From contig NC_068935.1 in assembly GCF_023091745.1 (NCBI RefSeq), positions 77,001 through 141,000 on the forward strand: a stretch of 64,000 nt of DNA, written 5' to 3'. Origin of the DNA: Budorcas taxicolor (lineage: Eukaryota > Chordata > Mammalia > Artiodactyla > Bovidae). Below are positions 11,992-24,604 of the stretch, piece by piece. The first letter of the stretch is position 1, and the number at the start of each line of letters is the position of its first letter. Below the pieces are notes generated by a model, which did no database searches, was not told where the DNA came from, and saw only the letters and a program-made list of their open reading frames with translations. The translations under genes were made by a program, and so were the position numbers.

Positions 11992-12206
11992 GGTTTTCCT
12001 AGGTGGTGTAGTGGTAATGGCCAATGCAGGAGATGCAAGACACTCATGTTTGATCCTTGGATCAGGAAGATCTCCAGGAATAGGAAACAACAACCTGCTT
12101 CATTATCCTTGTCTGGAAAATTCCATGGACAAAGGAGCTTGGTGGGCTACATTCCATGGAGTTGCAAACAATCAGATATGACTGAGTACAACACAGCATA
12201 GTATAG
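11992..12206 (+). mobile_element. Bov-tA SINE with 10-bp duplication
   Basis: Complete but diverged SINE, flanked by exact GTACATGGTG at 11982-11991 and 12207-12216. Confidence 0.92.
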
Positions 12207-12216
12207 GTACATGGTG

Positions 12217-13273
12217 TGGAGCTATTTATTTAGCAAATATGCTCTTTTTCTATTCCAGTTAGAAGAGAGATCAGAAACAATTCATAATCACATAGAACAG
12301 ATAATAATATACATTTACAACTTCCTCTCAGGGCTTTGGTAACTTTTCCATCCTTTGTCATAGTATAATCTGAAGACAGCCTTATACACTGCAGAACATC
12401 ATATTTATTTGTCACATTAATGACATCATTCTGATATGACAAGGTAAACAAGAGTTTGCACTTTTTCTGATTAGACCTCAGCCAGTACTAAGAATGGTGC
12501 TGTTGTTAATGAGAATGGCCTCTTATGACCAATATGGTATCTTTCAAACAGGAAATCTTTTCTTGGCAACTCCCTTCTGGTTTGGACAAGACTTCAGCAG
12601 TTCTGCATGATATGATCTGAGGGTCTCTCTTCTCAGTCTTATGTCCTCCTTTCTTCATTTCACAGATGTCAGATCTGCTTTGTAGTCTAAAGGTTTTTCC
12701 TGCCAAATCTGACTCCCTCCTACTTCCATATTCACAGATATTATTCCCTCACCAACCCTATCCTATTTCTACTTCTTCTTCAGCATCTTCTTCCCAGAGT
12801 ACTCAACTGACGCAACTGCTATTCTTTCCATTACCCTACTTGTACTATTACTTCCTTTTCTGTCTCCACATTTGATTTTCTTCCTGTGGAAGCAAATTGC
12901 ATTTGGCAAATTGCATGACATAAATCCCTATCAAATTCCCAGGCATAACATTATGCCTGATATTTGAAGAAATGCAGTATGTAAGCTACGAATCTCTAAA
13001 TTTCTATTGAGAAATGGTGACAGGGAAATGGAATGTATTTAATCTATTGAAAAACTCTCTACATATCTTGGAGAAGTGGCTTAAAATGAGGACATTTCTA
13101 AGCTGGACAATAACTTCATGAAATTAGGCATGGAGATAATGTCAGAAGAAACAACAGCAAAAGTACCATATGATTCTTCACTAATCCAACCTATCTACTC
13201 ATCAGTATAGTCTATCTCACAGATATGCTGAAGGCTGTTATCCACTGGTACCTCATTCATAAAGATCATGGAA
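12217..13273. other. Anonymous intergenic DNA
   Basis: Short open frames only (66-73 codons) without recognisable domains. No named repeat seen. Confidence 0.55.
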
Positions 13274-13283
13274 CCAAAGGATT

Positions 13284-13509
13284 AGGGCTACCCTAGCAGC
13301 TCAGCATTAAGAAGCCACCTGCAGTGCAGGAGACCCAGGAGATGTGGGTGTGATTCCTTGATTGAGAGGATCCCCTGGAGGAGGGCATGGCAACATACTC
13401 TAGTATTTCTGCCTGGAGAATCCCATGGAGAGAGGAGCCAGGTGGGTTAAGTCCATAGCGTTGCAAACAGCCAGATAAGACTGAAGTCACTGAGCAAGTA
13501 TGCACACAG
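13284..13509 (+). mobile_element. Bov-tA SINE with 10-bp duplication
   Basis: Head, body and tail are present. Exact CCAAAGGATT flanks at 13274-13283 and 13510-13519. Confidence 0.93.
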
Positions 13510-14149
13510 CCAAAGGATTGTCCTGCTTCTCACATCTAGGAAAATATGGGGAAGCACAATCAATTTAGGCAACTTTTTAAAGAACAGAAATGCTTTCACA
13601 GAAAACATTGTAATTTTCTTTGAGAAACAATTTCTTCCTGAGAGACCACAAAAGAACATATATAAACATCTGGCAATTTTTACAGTTTCTCAGACAGGTT
13701 TAATTTTACACTGTCCAAAGGAAAGAGAAATAAAAGGAATTACTTAAACAACAGCCAGAGGCCAGTTCAGTTCAGTTCAGTTGCTCAGTCGTGTCCGACT
13801 CTTTGCAACCCCATGAATTGCAGCGCGCCAGGCCTCCCTATCCATCACCATCTCCCGGAGTTCACTCAAACTCACGTCCATCTAATACATGATGCCAGCA
13901 AGCCATCTCATCCTCGGTCGTCCCCTTTTCCTCCTGCCCCCAATCCCTCCCAGTATCAGAGTCTTTTCCAATGAGTTAACTCTTCACATGAGGTGGCCAA
14001 AGTACTGGAGTTTCAGCTTCAGCATCATTCCTTCCAAGGAATGCCCAGGGTTGATCTTTAGAATGGACTGGTTGGATCTCCTTGCAGTCCAAGGCACTCT
14101 CAAGAGTCTTCTTCAACACCACAGTTCAAAAGCATCAATTCTTTGGTAC

Positions 14150-15807
14150 TCAGCTCTCTTCACAGTCCAACTCACATCCATACATGACCAGAGGAAAAAC
14201 CATAGCCTTGACTAGATGGACCTTTGTTGGCAAAGTAATGTCTCTGCTTTTTAATATGCTATCTAGGTTGGTCATAACTTTTCTTAAAAGGAGTAAGCAT
14301 CTTTTACTTTCATGGCTGCACTCACCATCTGCAATGATTTTGGAGCCCTCCCAAAAAATAAAGTGTGGCACTGTTTCCACTGTTTCCCCATCTATTTCCC
14401 ATGAAGTGATGGGACTGGATGCCATGATCTTCGTTTTCTGAATGTTGAGCTTTAAGCCAACCTTTCCCCTCTCCTCTTTCACTTTCATCAAGAGGCTTTT
14501 TAGCTCCTCTTCACTTTCTGCCATAAGGGTGGTGTCATCTGCACATCTGAGGTTCTTGATATTTCTCCCAGCAATCTTGATTCCAGCTTGTGCTTCCTCC
14601 AGCCCAGTGTTTCTCATGATGCATATAAGCAGAGTGACAATATGCAGACTTGACGTCCTCCTTTTCCTATTTGGAACCAGGCTGTTGTTTCATGTCCAGT
14701 TCTAACTGTTGCTTCCTGACCTGCATATAGGTTTCTCAAGAGGCAGGTCAGATGGCCTGGTATTCCCATCTCTTTCAGAATTTTCCACAGTTTACTGTGG
14801 TCCACAGAGTCAAAGGCTTTGGCATAGTCAATAAAGCAGAAATATATGTTTTTTTTAGAACTCTCTTGCTTTTTTTATGATTCAGCGGGTGTTGGCAATT
14901 TGATCTATGGTTCCTCTGCCTTTTCTAAAACCAGCTTGAACATCTGGAAGTTCACGGTTCACATATTGCTGAAGCCTGGCTTGGAGAATTTTGAGCATTA
15001 CTTTACTAGCTTGTGAGATGAGTGAAACTGTGTGGTCGTTTGAGCATTCTTTTGCATTGCCTTTCTTTGGAATTGGAATGAAAACTGACCTTTTCCAGTC
15101 CTATGGCCACTGCTGAGTTTTCCAAACTTGCTGGCATATTGAGTGCAGCACTTTCACAGCATCATCTTTCAGGATTTGAAATAGCGCAACTGGAATTCCA
15201 TCAACTCAACTAGCTTTGTTCATAGTGATGCTTTCTAAGGCCCACTTGACTTCACATTCCAGGATGTCTGGCTCTAGGTTAGTGATCATATCATTGTGAT
15301 TATCTTGGTAGTGAAGATCTTTTTTGTACAGTTCTTCTGTGTATTCTTGCCACCTCTTCTTAATATCTTCTGCTTCCATACCATTTCTGTCCTTAATCGA
15401 GCCCATCTTTGCATGAAATGTTCCCTTGGTATCTCCAATTTTCTTGAATAGATCTCTAGTCTTTCCCATTCTGTCCTTTTCCTCTATTCCTTTGCTCTTC
15501 TCTGGAACTCTGCATTCAGATGCTTATATCTTTCCTTTGCTCCTTGGCTTTTCACTTATCTTGTTTTCACAGCTATTTGTAAGGCCTCCCCAGACAGCCA
15601 TTTTGCTTTTTTGCATTTCTTTGCCTTGGGGATGGTCTTGATCCCTGTCTCCTGTACAGTGTCATGAACCTCAGTCCATAGTTCATCAGGCACTCTATCT
15701 ATCAGATCCAGTCCCTTAAGTCTATTTCTCACTTCCACCGTATAATCATAAGGGATTTGATTTAGGTCATACCTGAATGGTCTTGTGGTTTCCCCTACTT
15801 TCTTCAA
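14150..15807 (-). pseudogene. BovB reverse transcriptase, copy C (multiply broken)
   Basis: RT is split over several frames: 15556-15807 (linker), 15206-15469, 14614-14805 and 14150-14617. The catalytic box reads CADD instead of YADD, a substitution of the residue before the two aspartates. Stops and frameshifts separate all the parts, so the copy is clearly dead. Confidence 0.85.
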
Positions 15808-15846
15808 TTGAATTTGGCAATAAAGAGCTCATGATCTGAGCCACAG

Positions 15847-16526
15847 TCAGCTCCTGGTCTTTTTTTTTTTTTTTTTTTTTTTTTTTGCTAACTGTATAAA
15901 GCTTCTCCATCTTTGGCTGCAAAGAATACAATCAATCTGATTTTTGTGTTGACCATCTGATGATATCCATATGTAGGGTCTTCTCTTGTGTTGTTGGAAG
16001 AGGGTGTTTGCTATGACCAGTGCATTTTCTTGGCAAAATTCTATTAGCCTTTGCCCTGCTTCATTCCATATTCCAAGGCCAAATTTGCCTGTTCCTCCAC
16101 GTGTTTCTTGACTTCCTACTTTTGCACTCCTGTCCCCTATAATGAAAAAGACATCTTTTTTGGTTGTTAGTTCTAAAAGGTCTTGTAGGTCTTCATAGAA
16201 CCATTCAACTTCAGCTTCTTCAGCATTACTGGTTGGGGCATAGACTTGGATTACTGTGATATTGAATGGTTTGCTTGGAAACAAACAGAGATCATTCTGT
16301 CATTTTTGAGATTGCATCCAAGTATTGCATTTCGGACTCTTCTGTTGACCATGATGGCTACTCCATTTCTTCTGAGGGATTCCTGCCCGCAATAGTAGAT
16401 ATAATGATCATCTGAGTTAAATTCACCCATTCCAGTCCATTTTAGTTCGCTGATTCCTAGAATGTCGACTTTCACTCTTGCCATCTCCTGTTTGACCACT
16501 TCCAATTTGCCTTTATTCTTGGACAT
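15847..16526 (-). pseudogene. BovB endonuclease region, copy C (broken)
   Basis: Open frames 16251-16526 (GISELKWTGM, catalytic Glu side) and 15847-16284 (DVFFIIGDRSAKVG, where most copies read GDWNAKVG) overlap with a frameshift near 16270. A T27 tract at 15860-15886 (poly-Lys on the coding strand) disrupts the C-terminal end before the Ser-Asp-His motif. Confidence 0.83.
15860..15886. repeat. T27 homopolymer inside BovB copy C
   Basis: Where other copies have a short CTTGTTTTTGCT, copy C has 27 consecutive T. It is an internal expansion in the coding region. Confidence 0.92.
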
Positions 16527-17363
16527 GACATTTCAGGTTCCTATGCAATATTGCTCTTTACAGCATCGGATGTTGCTTCTATTACCAGTCACATGCACAA
16601 CTGGGTATTGTTTTTGCTTTGGCTCCCTCCCTTCATTCTTTCTGGAGTTATTTCTCCACTGATCTCCAGTAGCATATTGGGCACCTACTTACCTGGGGAT
16701 TTCCTCTTTCAGTATCCTATCATTTTGCCTTTTCATACTGTTATTGGGTTCTCAAGGCAAGAATACTGAAGTGGTTGCTATTCCCTTCTCCAGTGGACCA
16801 CATTCTGTCAGACCTCTCCACCATGACCTGTCTGTCTTGGGTGGCCCCACGGGGCATGGCTTAGTTTTATTGAGTTAGACAAGGCTGTGGTCCTATTGTT
16901 ATTAGATTGACTTGTTTTCTGTGATTATGGTTTCAGTATGTCTGCCCTCTGATGCCCTCTTGCAACACCTACCATCTTACTTGGGTTTCTCTTACCTTGG
17001 GCATGGGGTATCTCTTCACGGCTGCTCAAGCAAAGCACAGCCGCTGCTCCTTACCTTGGATGAGGGGTATCTCCTCACCTCCGCCCCTCCTGACCTTGAA
17101 CATGGAGTAGCTCCCCTAGGCCTTCCTGCGCCTGCACAGCTACAGTTCCTTGGATGGGAATTTTGTCCTCTCAGTCGCCGCCCCTGGCCTTGGGCGGGGG
17201 GTAGCTCCTCCTGGCCACCACCCCTGACCTCGAATGTGGGGCAGCTCCTCTCGGCCATTCCTGAGCTGTCGCAGCCTGGCACTCTTAGCCACTGCCCCTG
17301 ACCTCAGACATGTGAGGAGCCAAGAGGAGCTACCCCACGTCCAAGGTCAGCTAGAGGCCAGTT

Positions 17364-17778
17364 TACTACAAAATTTTAGATGTAGTCATGCATCTGTTGT
17401 AGAGTGCAGGTCTGCTGGGTGGAAAGGTATAGTATATGAACTCAGTGGAGAGATGTTAGCATAAGAATCTAGAAATGACTACCTCATGAGCTCTAGAGTC
17501 ATGTACATTTTCTTGGTCCCACAAATCTTGACACTTTCCTACTTGTTATAGAGAAGCTGTACCACAAATCTTGACACTTTCCTACTTGTTATAGAGAAGC
17601 TGTAATGGTTCTTTCCCCATTATTCTCATTTTGGTTAATGCCACATTTATTTCCTCAGATTTTCATACTTCAAATTCTAAAGACATTTATGACTTCCCTC
17701 TTTCCCTCATTTTTCACGTCTTGATTAGGTGTACAGGATAACTCTGACTGATGAAGGCTTGATTTGTCACTCTATCAG
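17364..17778. other. Anonymous DNA containing a tandem duplication
   Basis: No gene or family repeat. The stretch includes the 43-bp direct duplication annotated separately. Confidence 0.55.
17519..17604. repeat. Exact 43-bp tandem duplication
   Basis: 17519-17561 is repeated base for base at 17562-17604, each unit beginning CCACAAATCTTGACAC. Perfect identity suggests a recent event or an assembly artefact. Confidence 0.95.
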
Positions 17779-18105
17779 TCAGTTCAGTTTGATCGCTCAG
17801 TCATGTCTGACTCTTTGCAACCCACTTCTCTGTCCATCACCAACTCCTGGAGCTTGTTCAAACTAATGTCCATCAAGTCGGTAATGGTATCCAACCATCT
17901 CCTCCTCTGTTGTCCCCTTCTCTTCCTGCCTTCAATCTTTCCCAGCATCAGGGTCTTCTCTAAGGAGTCAGTTCTTCACATCAGGTGGCCAAACTATTGG
18001 AACTTCAGCTTCAGCATCTGTCCTTCCAATGAATATTCAGGACTGATTTCCTTTGGGACTGACTGCTTTGATCTCCTTGCAGACCAAGGGATTGATTCTC
18101 CATAG
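17779..18105 (-). mobile_element. BovB 3' end, older subfamily, 5' truncated
   Basis: Complement of the BovB 3' region from GTCAGTTCAGTTTGATCGC. It carries the older-subfamily block CCAATGAATATTCAGGACTG and ends near ACCAAGGGATTGATTC. Confidence 0.9.
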
Positions 18106-19705
18106 TCATAGACAAAACTCCTATTTCTAACTGCAAAATTATAGTGGCAAATGTTAACACATGATAACACTTCTTTAAGTGAATAGCCAAAAATGAGAAG
18201 CTTTCCTTGATTTGCAGCAATTCAAATTATTGTTTCTGAAATGAAAAACAAGGAATCATTGAAAAAAATATTCCCCTAGAAACATCTCCCCCTGTATTGA
18301 ACTTAGTTCACAGATCTTTGGAGCAATGAAGACCTGCTGCAAGGATAATAACCTTGGCTAAAAAGGATAATTTATGTCCAACTGTACTGCATTCTTATTT
18401 CAAGAAACATTAGTCTCTCTAAATTATGCATTAACAAAGTGAAAGCAGTATTGCTTTTGGCCATGCATGGCATTTATTTTGAATGCTCAAAGTTATATAT
18501 TTAATATAGATATTATATGGAAATTAAAATATTCTAAACTCTGATGAGTAGAAATTAATAAAAAAAACATTTATTTGATGTAACTGAAGACAAAGTCTCT
18601 GTCAAGCCTCAATTCTCCTAGAGCAGACATCTTATTCTAGTCCATTGCCTTATACTCGTTGAATAATTCCTTTCTCGAGCAAAATTCAAATGTTGTGACA
18701 GCTCTGTCTAGATCAAACCTCAGTTACTTCCTTATAAAATTCAGTTGTGAGGCGTTTCTTACCCTTAGCAGTGGGCACGCTCTGCACTGGTTCCTTCCTA
18801 GGATGGCATCTGGGAAAAGGAGAAAGTTTATATAAATATTCTCATTGTTTTAGGGAAGAGACATTTGATGCTATCTGTACTCACTGTATTGTCTTTGATT
18901 TACCTGTGTGTCTCTGTATTCACAATATTTTCTTTGAATTACCTGAGCCCACTTACTCCTACTCCGTTATGGGCCAAGATATGTGCTATTTTGCCCACCA
19001 TTTTGGTCATCTTGGTGTCCTTTTAGGACCAAAGTCTTCTTAGCTGCTTTACTTGCACCAAGTTTAAGTGTAAGGCCTGGCCTTAAGTCTATGAACCCAA
19101 TGCCTCTTATTAACTCGAGGTAACTTACTGTAACTGTGCCATATTAGATGCAAATGGTGTCAAGCACAAGCTTATAGAGTATCATGGTATGAGCAGAAAA
19201 GCAAGAAACATCCTGATTTTCTTAAATTTTGTCAAAGCTATTTGTATACCTTTACTCCACTGCAAGTTTATTGTTGCTGTTATTGTTGAATTTTCCTTCT
19301 TTCTAAACCTTGAAAGGGAATCCAGGAAATCCACAGCTGTAACCTTGTCCTATTCTCTCTCTTTCTCGCTCCATGTTCGTCATTCCAGGATCAGAGAAGC
19401 AATAATTTTAGTGTGTAAAGATATTTCTTACTCATATTGTCATCTCTCTGGCTCTATAGTTTATCCTGGTAAAATTTCAGTTTGGAAAAGAAAAAGCTTA
19501 TCAATAACTTATTTGCACTCAGATTTAACATATTTGTCTTTTGTGAAAGGACTGATGGAGAGGAAAACAAAAAATAAAGAACAAGAATGACCAAAGTGAA
19601 GAAACACATCAAAGTCTTGTCTCTCTACCCTTGTTTGTAAACCATACAATTTTACCTTATTATCTTGTCACTGATTCTTGTGATCTATTTCTATATTTTT
19701 AACAT
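18106..19705. other. Anonymous intergenic DNA
   Basis: Two open frames (98 codons at 18747-19043, 133 codons at 19189-19590) have no recognisable motif, no supporting signals and ordinary A+T-rich composition. I do not call them genes. Ancient diverged repeats may be present. Confidence 0.5.
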
Positions 19706-19712
19706 GACTGTG

Positions 19713-20276
19713 CAGATGAATGGATAAGAAAGCTATGGTACATATACACAATGGAATATTACTCAGCCATTAAAAAGAATACATTTGAATCAGTTCTAAT
19801 AAGATGGATGAAACTGGAGCCGATTATACAGAGTGAAGTAAGCCAGAAAGAAAGACACCAATACAATATACTAACACATATATATGAAATTTAGAAAGAT
19901 GGTAATGATGACCCTGTATGTGAGACAGCAAAAGAGACACAGATGTGTAGAGCGGACTTTTGGACTCTGAGGGAGACTGAGAATGTGGGATGATTTGGGA
20001 GAATGGCATTGAAACATATATACTATCATGTAAGAAACGAATCGCCCGTCTATGTTGGATGCAGGATACAGGATGCTTGGGGCTGGTGCACAGGGATGAT
20101 CCAGAGAGATGATATGGGGTGGGAGGTGGGAGGGGGGTTCATCTTTGGGAACTCATGTACACCTGTGGCGGATTCATGTCAATGTATGGCAAAACCAATA
20201 CAGTATTGTAAAGTTAAATAAAGTAAAAATAAAAAATAAAATAAAATAAAAATAAAGACATTCAAAAAAAAAAAAA
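19713..20276 (+). mobile_element. L1 3' end (5' truncated) with duplication
   Basis: Covers the ORF2 C-terminal end (GGAATATTACTCAGCCATTA, then AAACTGGAGCC), the 3' UTR with TGTATGGCAAAACCAATACA, and an A-rich tail. GACTGTG at 19706-19712 and 20277-20283 flanks it. Confidence 0.93.
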
Positions 20277-20391
20277 GACTGTGGCCATCCAATCTTAGTT
20301 TCATTGCTTAATAAGTGTCTTATTTTGGACTAGTTACCTTAAACCCCTCCATGTTTCAGTTTTCCATTTTTAGAAAAAAAGTAACTATCTC

Positions 20392-20617
20392 GGGGGCTTC
20401 CCTAGTATCTCAGTGGTAAAGAACCCCTCTGTCAATGCAGGAGATGAAGGTTTGATCCCACAGTCAGAAAGATCCTCTAGAGAAAGAAATGTCAACCCAC
20501 TCTAGTCTTCTTACCTGGGAAATCTCATGGACAGAGGACCCTGGTTGGCTACAGTCCATGGGGTCACAAAAGAGTTGTACATTTCTTAGCAGCTAAACAG
20601 CAACAGCAACAATAACA
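20392..20617 (+). mobile_element. Bov-tA SINE
   Basis: Full head, body and tail. GTAACTATCTC (20381-20391) and GTATCTACCTC (20618-20628) form a plausible 11-bp duplication with two mismatches. Confidence 0.91.
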
Positions 20618-20628
20618 GTATCTACCTC

Positions 20629-21537
20629 ATAAGGTTGTTGAGAGGACAGTCTGAATTAATATATGCAATGTATGTTAATATATTTAGAACAGTATTTAGC
20701 ATATACCAAGTATTAGATACATATCAGACTCACAAGGTGAAAATATATGTATATGTGTATTCTTGTACATGCTACAGTGATTAGAAACTGAGGAATGATA
20801 TCAAGCTATTAATAGCTTGTATAAATATATTGAAAAATCTAGAGTGCTTATTTATTCATGTAGAATGACAACTGTGACTTTTAATTGGATCAGGACATTT
20901 TCTCTGACTAAAAAAATATGAAATCTAGTGTTGCCCAGACAGAGGAGCTACAACAAAGTCACCAAGATAGGGATGGGTAAGAGGAATTAGAAAATGAGAT
21001 GCCTTAAAGTCATATTTTTGCAATATTTTAGAGGACAGGCTGTATTAATTAACTAACTTATAAAGACAGTTCAAATTTGCTAGTTATCACAGAACTGAAA
21101 GTTCAAATAGTGAAATAGCAAGTTTCAGCTTACCACTGTAACATAGATGGGTAAAAGCACAGATTAGTACAAGATAACAAGATATAGTTTAGTTTCAAAA
21201 TCTAACCTAGAGATTTTGGTATTATTTTTCTGTGTAACAACTACACACTTTCATACTGCTGACCAAGGTTGTTGCAAAATCCAGAAGTATGATATTATAA
21301 AAATACATTGATTGATTATTTATAACAGTTATCATATCTGCATGAATGAACACCTAACTTAGAAATTCTCTTTTTAATTAGAGAGTAAACAGTGCAAAAC
21401 CAAAACATCAAACTAGGGTGTATGTAGAATTGAAGATCACACTATATATGAGAAAAAACACTAGCTAAAATTACTCTCAATGCTAATTTTGGAAGCAGAC
21501 TATACACAAATTAAATTCAAATTTCTTGAATTGAGCA
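20629..21537. other. Anonymous A+T-rich DNA
   Basis: No recognised gene or repeat. Confidence 0.55.
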
Positions 21538-21539
21538 TG

Positions 21540-21737
21540 ACTTTTATTTTTTATTTTTTTATTTTTTATTTTTTAATTTTTTTTGCTTTACAATACTGTA
21601 TTGGTTTTGCCATACATTGACATGAATCCACCACGGGTGTATACAAACTCCCAATCCTGAATCCCCCTCCCACCTCCCACCCCATATTATCTCTCTGGAT
21701 CATCCCCATGCACCAGCCCCAAGCATCCTATATCCTG
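21540..21737 (-). mobile_element. L1 3' end fragment
   Basis: T-rich tail complement (21540-21590), then ACAATACTGTATTGGTTTTG and CACCTCCCACCCCATAT, the complement of the ruminant L1 3' UTR. Truncated near 21737 at TATATCCTG. Confidence 0.92.
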
Positions 21738-23814
21738 TGGAGGTTTTAATCTTGAATGTCCAGACCATATATAATTTCTTTATGAACTTTTAATCAACTC
21801 TGAGATACTAAGAGGACTAAAGCTTATTTTCTTTCTGTGACATGTTGAATTGCAGATCTATTTTTTTTTAATTAGCAAGTGATGGGAATAGTTAGCAACA
21901 TTTCAAAAAACATAAATGTAGTTACAAGTACCCATGATCAATTAATAAGCAAACCTTTTTAAAAACAGTGTAAAATCCAAAGGAAAAAAACAGAAAAATC
22001 TGTGTATTGAGTAGATTGGAGAAAAGAGTGAGCAAAAATATCTTCCAGAAACAGCATGGGTTTTACGTGGGAAGATGAAAAATTGCACATTGTATCAGAG
22101 ATGAGCTTTGCCTTCATTAAATATTTCCAACTGGAGATTGTCTTTACTTTGCTCCCTGACTCCTGTTCTCTGTCAAATCCTTCTGACAACCTCAGGAGTA
22201 TTTGTGCTCCATATCCTAATTATACACTCTGCTCCAAATAAAGTTCATTAAGCACATTATTGATGCTGACTTTACCAAGGTCAGCAACTACTCTACCCGA
22301 TACTGTTTTACACATTTATATCTATGCTTCGATGATTCTTGTTCATTTACTCAGTCATGTTGTTTTCTTACAAATTACAAAGCTCAGGAATGTGCAGTGA
22401 AGAATGATGGGGAAAATAAAAGTAGTTACCCTTAGGTGTCTTTGCTTCCTAATAACTTGTCCTTGGGTTTGTCAGCAAGTATTTCCTAGATCTGTAACAT
22501 CAGATATTTTCACAAGCCTGTTTTAAGCAGTCTTTTCTTCTTACCAGTAAACAGCAAGGAAAGAAAAAAGTTCCCAAGAGTGAAAACCTCCAAAACATTC
22601 TCACTTAAACATGCATTGCTCTTTCTCACACAGAGTTCTCAAGATCCTAATTTACAGAGAGAGTTTATTTCTTTTAAAACTTCAAGCTATCATATTGATC
22701 ATATCTCATTAACAACACATTTTCTTTTGAGACTTGAGATGCTATACAAGTTGTAGCTTAAAATTTCATTTCATCTTATTCCCTTTGAACTCCTCCCAAA
22801 TAATCTAATTTCTTAAATCCATCTTCAGCAATACATACTTTGCCATATGTCAGCTGTCACAATGCAAGACCACAGTGAACATTGTGATTCCTCTAATGGG
22901 TGGAATCGATATTTTTTAGAAAATATTATCTGATAACACTGGAAGTTAATTCTGCATATTCTATAAATTTAGATATTACTCATTAAACCTATAGAGCTTG
23001 AAACATGATCAAATATAAATTGTACCTGTATAAAACCAAAGAAATAATAGAAGTCATAAAAAGACAATTGGTTCAGTTAGCCACAGGATATTCTAATGAC
23101 CATCAATTGATTAGGCTGCATTTAGCACCTCCTCCAGCTCCCTAAAGAGACATTACAAAGTACAGAGAAAATGTTTTAGGCCTAAGTTTGGAAATATTTC
23201 ATTCATTGTTGATTCAAACTTAATAATGTTAGTTTAAATAAAGACAATTTTACAGTTTCCACATTTCTAAAATGATTTTAGAAATTTCTATCTTTTATTT
23301 AAAACTCTAAAAATTCATAACTGGGTATTATTTAACTTTGGCTGAGGTTTACATTTCCATTACCCATATTGCAGAAACAGTTCAATGTATCCAATCAGGA
23401 TTTCAGATTTCAAGCTTGTGGGTCTAGGAACTTGGTGAATGACCTGAGAGAGTTTGCTAAACTTTCTTGGCCTCAATTTTCTCTAACTCAAAATCAGTAG
23501 TATAGATTAAATGATTTTTAAAATCTCTTATAATTCTAAATACAAAAGAAAAAAATTGCAGAAAAAGCTTATGTTTTCCTCTGGTTGCTTAGCATTTGAC
23601 AATTTTAGATAACTCTAAATGATATAAACAAGTCAAGACTGTTTAAAAAATGCTTTATCTAATTTATTTATTTAAAAAATTTGATAAGAACGCAACATGA
23701 GACCTACTTTTAAAATGCTTTTAAGTGTACAAAAAATATTACTATCTATGTGGGATATATTATATATTTGATCTCTAGAAATTGTTCATAACTGAAATTT
23801 TATAAATGTTGATT
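21738..23814. other. Anonymous A+T-rich DNA
   Basis: About 2 kb without a recognisable gene or recent repeat. Open frames (for example 61 and 76 codons near 22.1 kb) lie on both strands of the same bases and lack domains. Confidence 0.55.
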
Positions 23815-24600
23815 AGAACCTTCCTTTTGCCCTGTTCACCCACCCCTTGGCATTTTATTGTTTGTTCTTTTGAGTTTGCCTACTATAGATACTTCATCTA
23901 AATAGAAAAATGCAGTGTTTTTCCTACTGTGACTGGGTTATTTCACTTACCTTAATGTCCTTAAGTTCACCCATGTTGTCACAAATAGCAAAATTTTCTG
24001 GTTTTATAAGGCTCAATAATAATCCATTTTATGTACATACTGTGTTATTTTTAGGCATTTACCTATTGATGAGCATTAAGTTTAGTTTCCATATCTTAGC
24101 TATTGAGAATAATGCTGCAGTAAACATAGGAGTGCATATGTTTCAAGATCCTGATTTCAATTATTTAGGCTAAATGTTCAGAAGAGTGATTGCTGGATCA
24201 TGTGGTAATACTATTTTTAGTTTTTTGAGGAACATTTGTACTGTTTTTTATAGCATCATATTTCATATACAACAACAGTGTTTAAATGTTCCACATTTTT
24301 GCAAATATGCATCATTTTTTTTAAATAACAGGCATTCTGACAGGTGTGAGATGCAATTTCATTATGGTTTTCAATTTTCATTTTCATGATGATTAGTGAT
24401 GTTGAGTATCTTTTCATATACCTGGTGGTCATTTATATGTCTTCAATGGAAATATGTCTATCCAGGTTCTAAACCCATTATCTAAATCAGGTTATTGGAG
24501 GTTTTGTGCTATTGAGTTGTAGAAGTTATTTATGTATTCAGAGATTAAACCTTAATCAGATATATGGTAAGTAAATATGTTTCCCATTCCATAGATTCCC
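23815..24600 (-). mobile_element. Old L1 fragment (ORF2 end to 3' UTR)
   Basis: Diverged complement of mammalian L1, including TGACTGGGTTATTTCACTTA, ATTGAGAATAATGCTGCAGT and GATTGCTGGATCATGTGG. These are old L1 signatures. High divergence indicates an ancient insertion. Confidence 0.85.
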
Positions 24601-24604
24601 TTTG

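Larger units (their letters stand above)
13768..17352 (-). mobile_element. BovB LINE copy C, full length, with 5' foldback
   Basis: About 3.6 kb from the 3' tail complement (13768) to a C+G-rich 5' UTR (about 17040-17352). Exact AGAGGCCAGTT at 13757-13767 and 17353-17363 is an 11-bp target duplication. It belongs to the younger subfamily. At the extreme 5' end, 17324-17352 repeats a 5'-UTR monomer in the opposite orientation to the rest, giving a small hairpin. Confidence 0.95.

Noticed and set aside
40..12206. tRNA-like heads (GGTTCGATCCC boxes) as tRNA genes
   Set aside because: Each is followed by a SINE body and lacks a tRNA cloverleaf 3' half. They are Bov-tA heads.
16912..17464. C+G-rich stretch with several open frames as a CpG-island promoter of a gene
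   Set aside because: It is the BovB copy C 5' UTR in reverse. The frames are built from its tandem units, and no exon follows.
18747..19590. Open frames of 98 and 133 codons as small genes
   Set aside because: No recognisable domain, signal or composition shift, and nothing beyond chance length in A+T-rich DNA.
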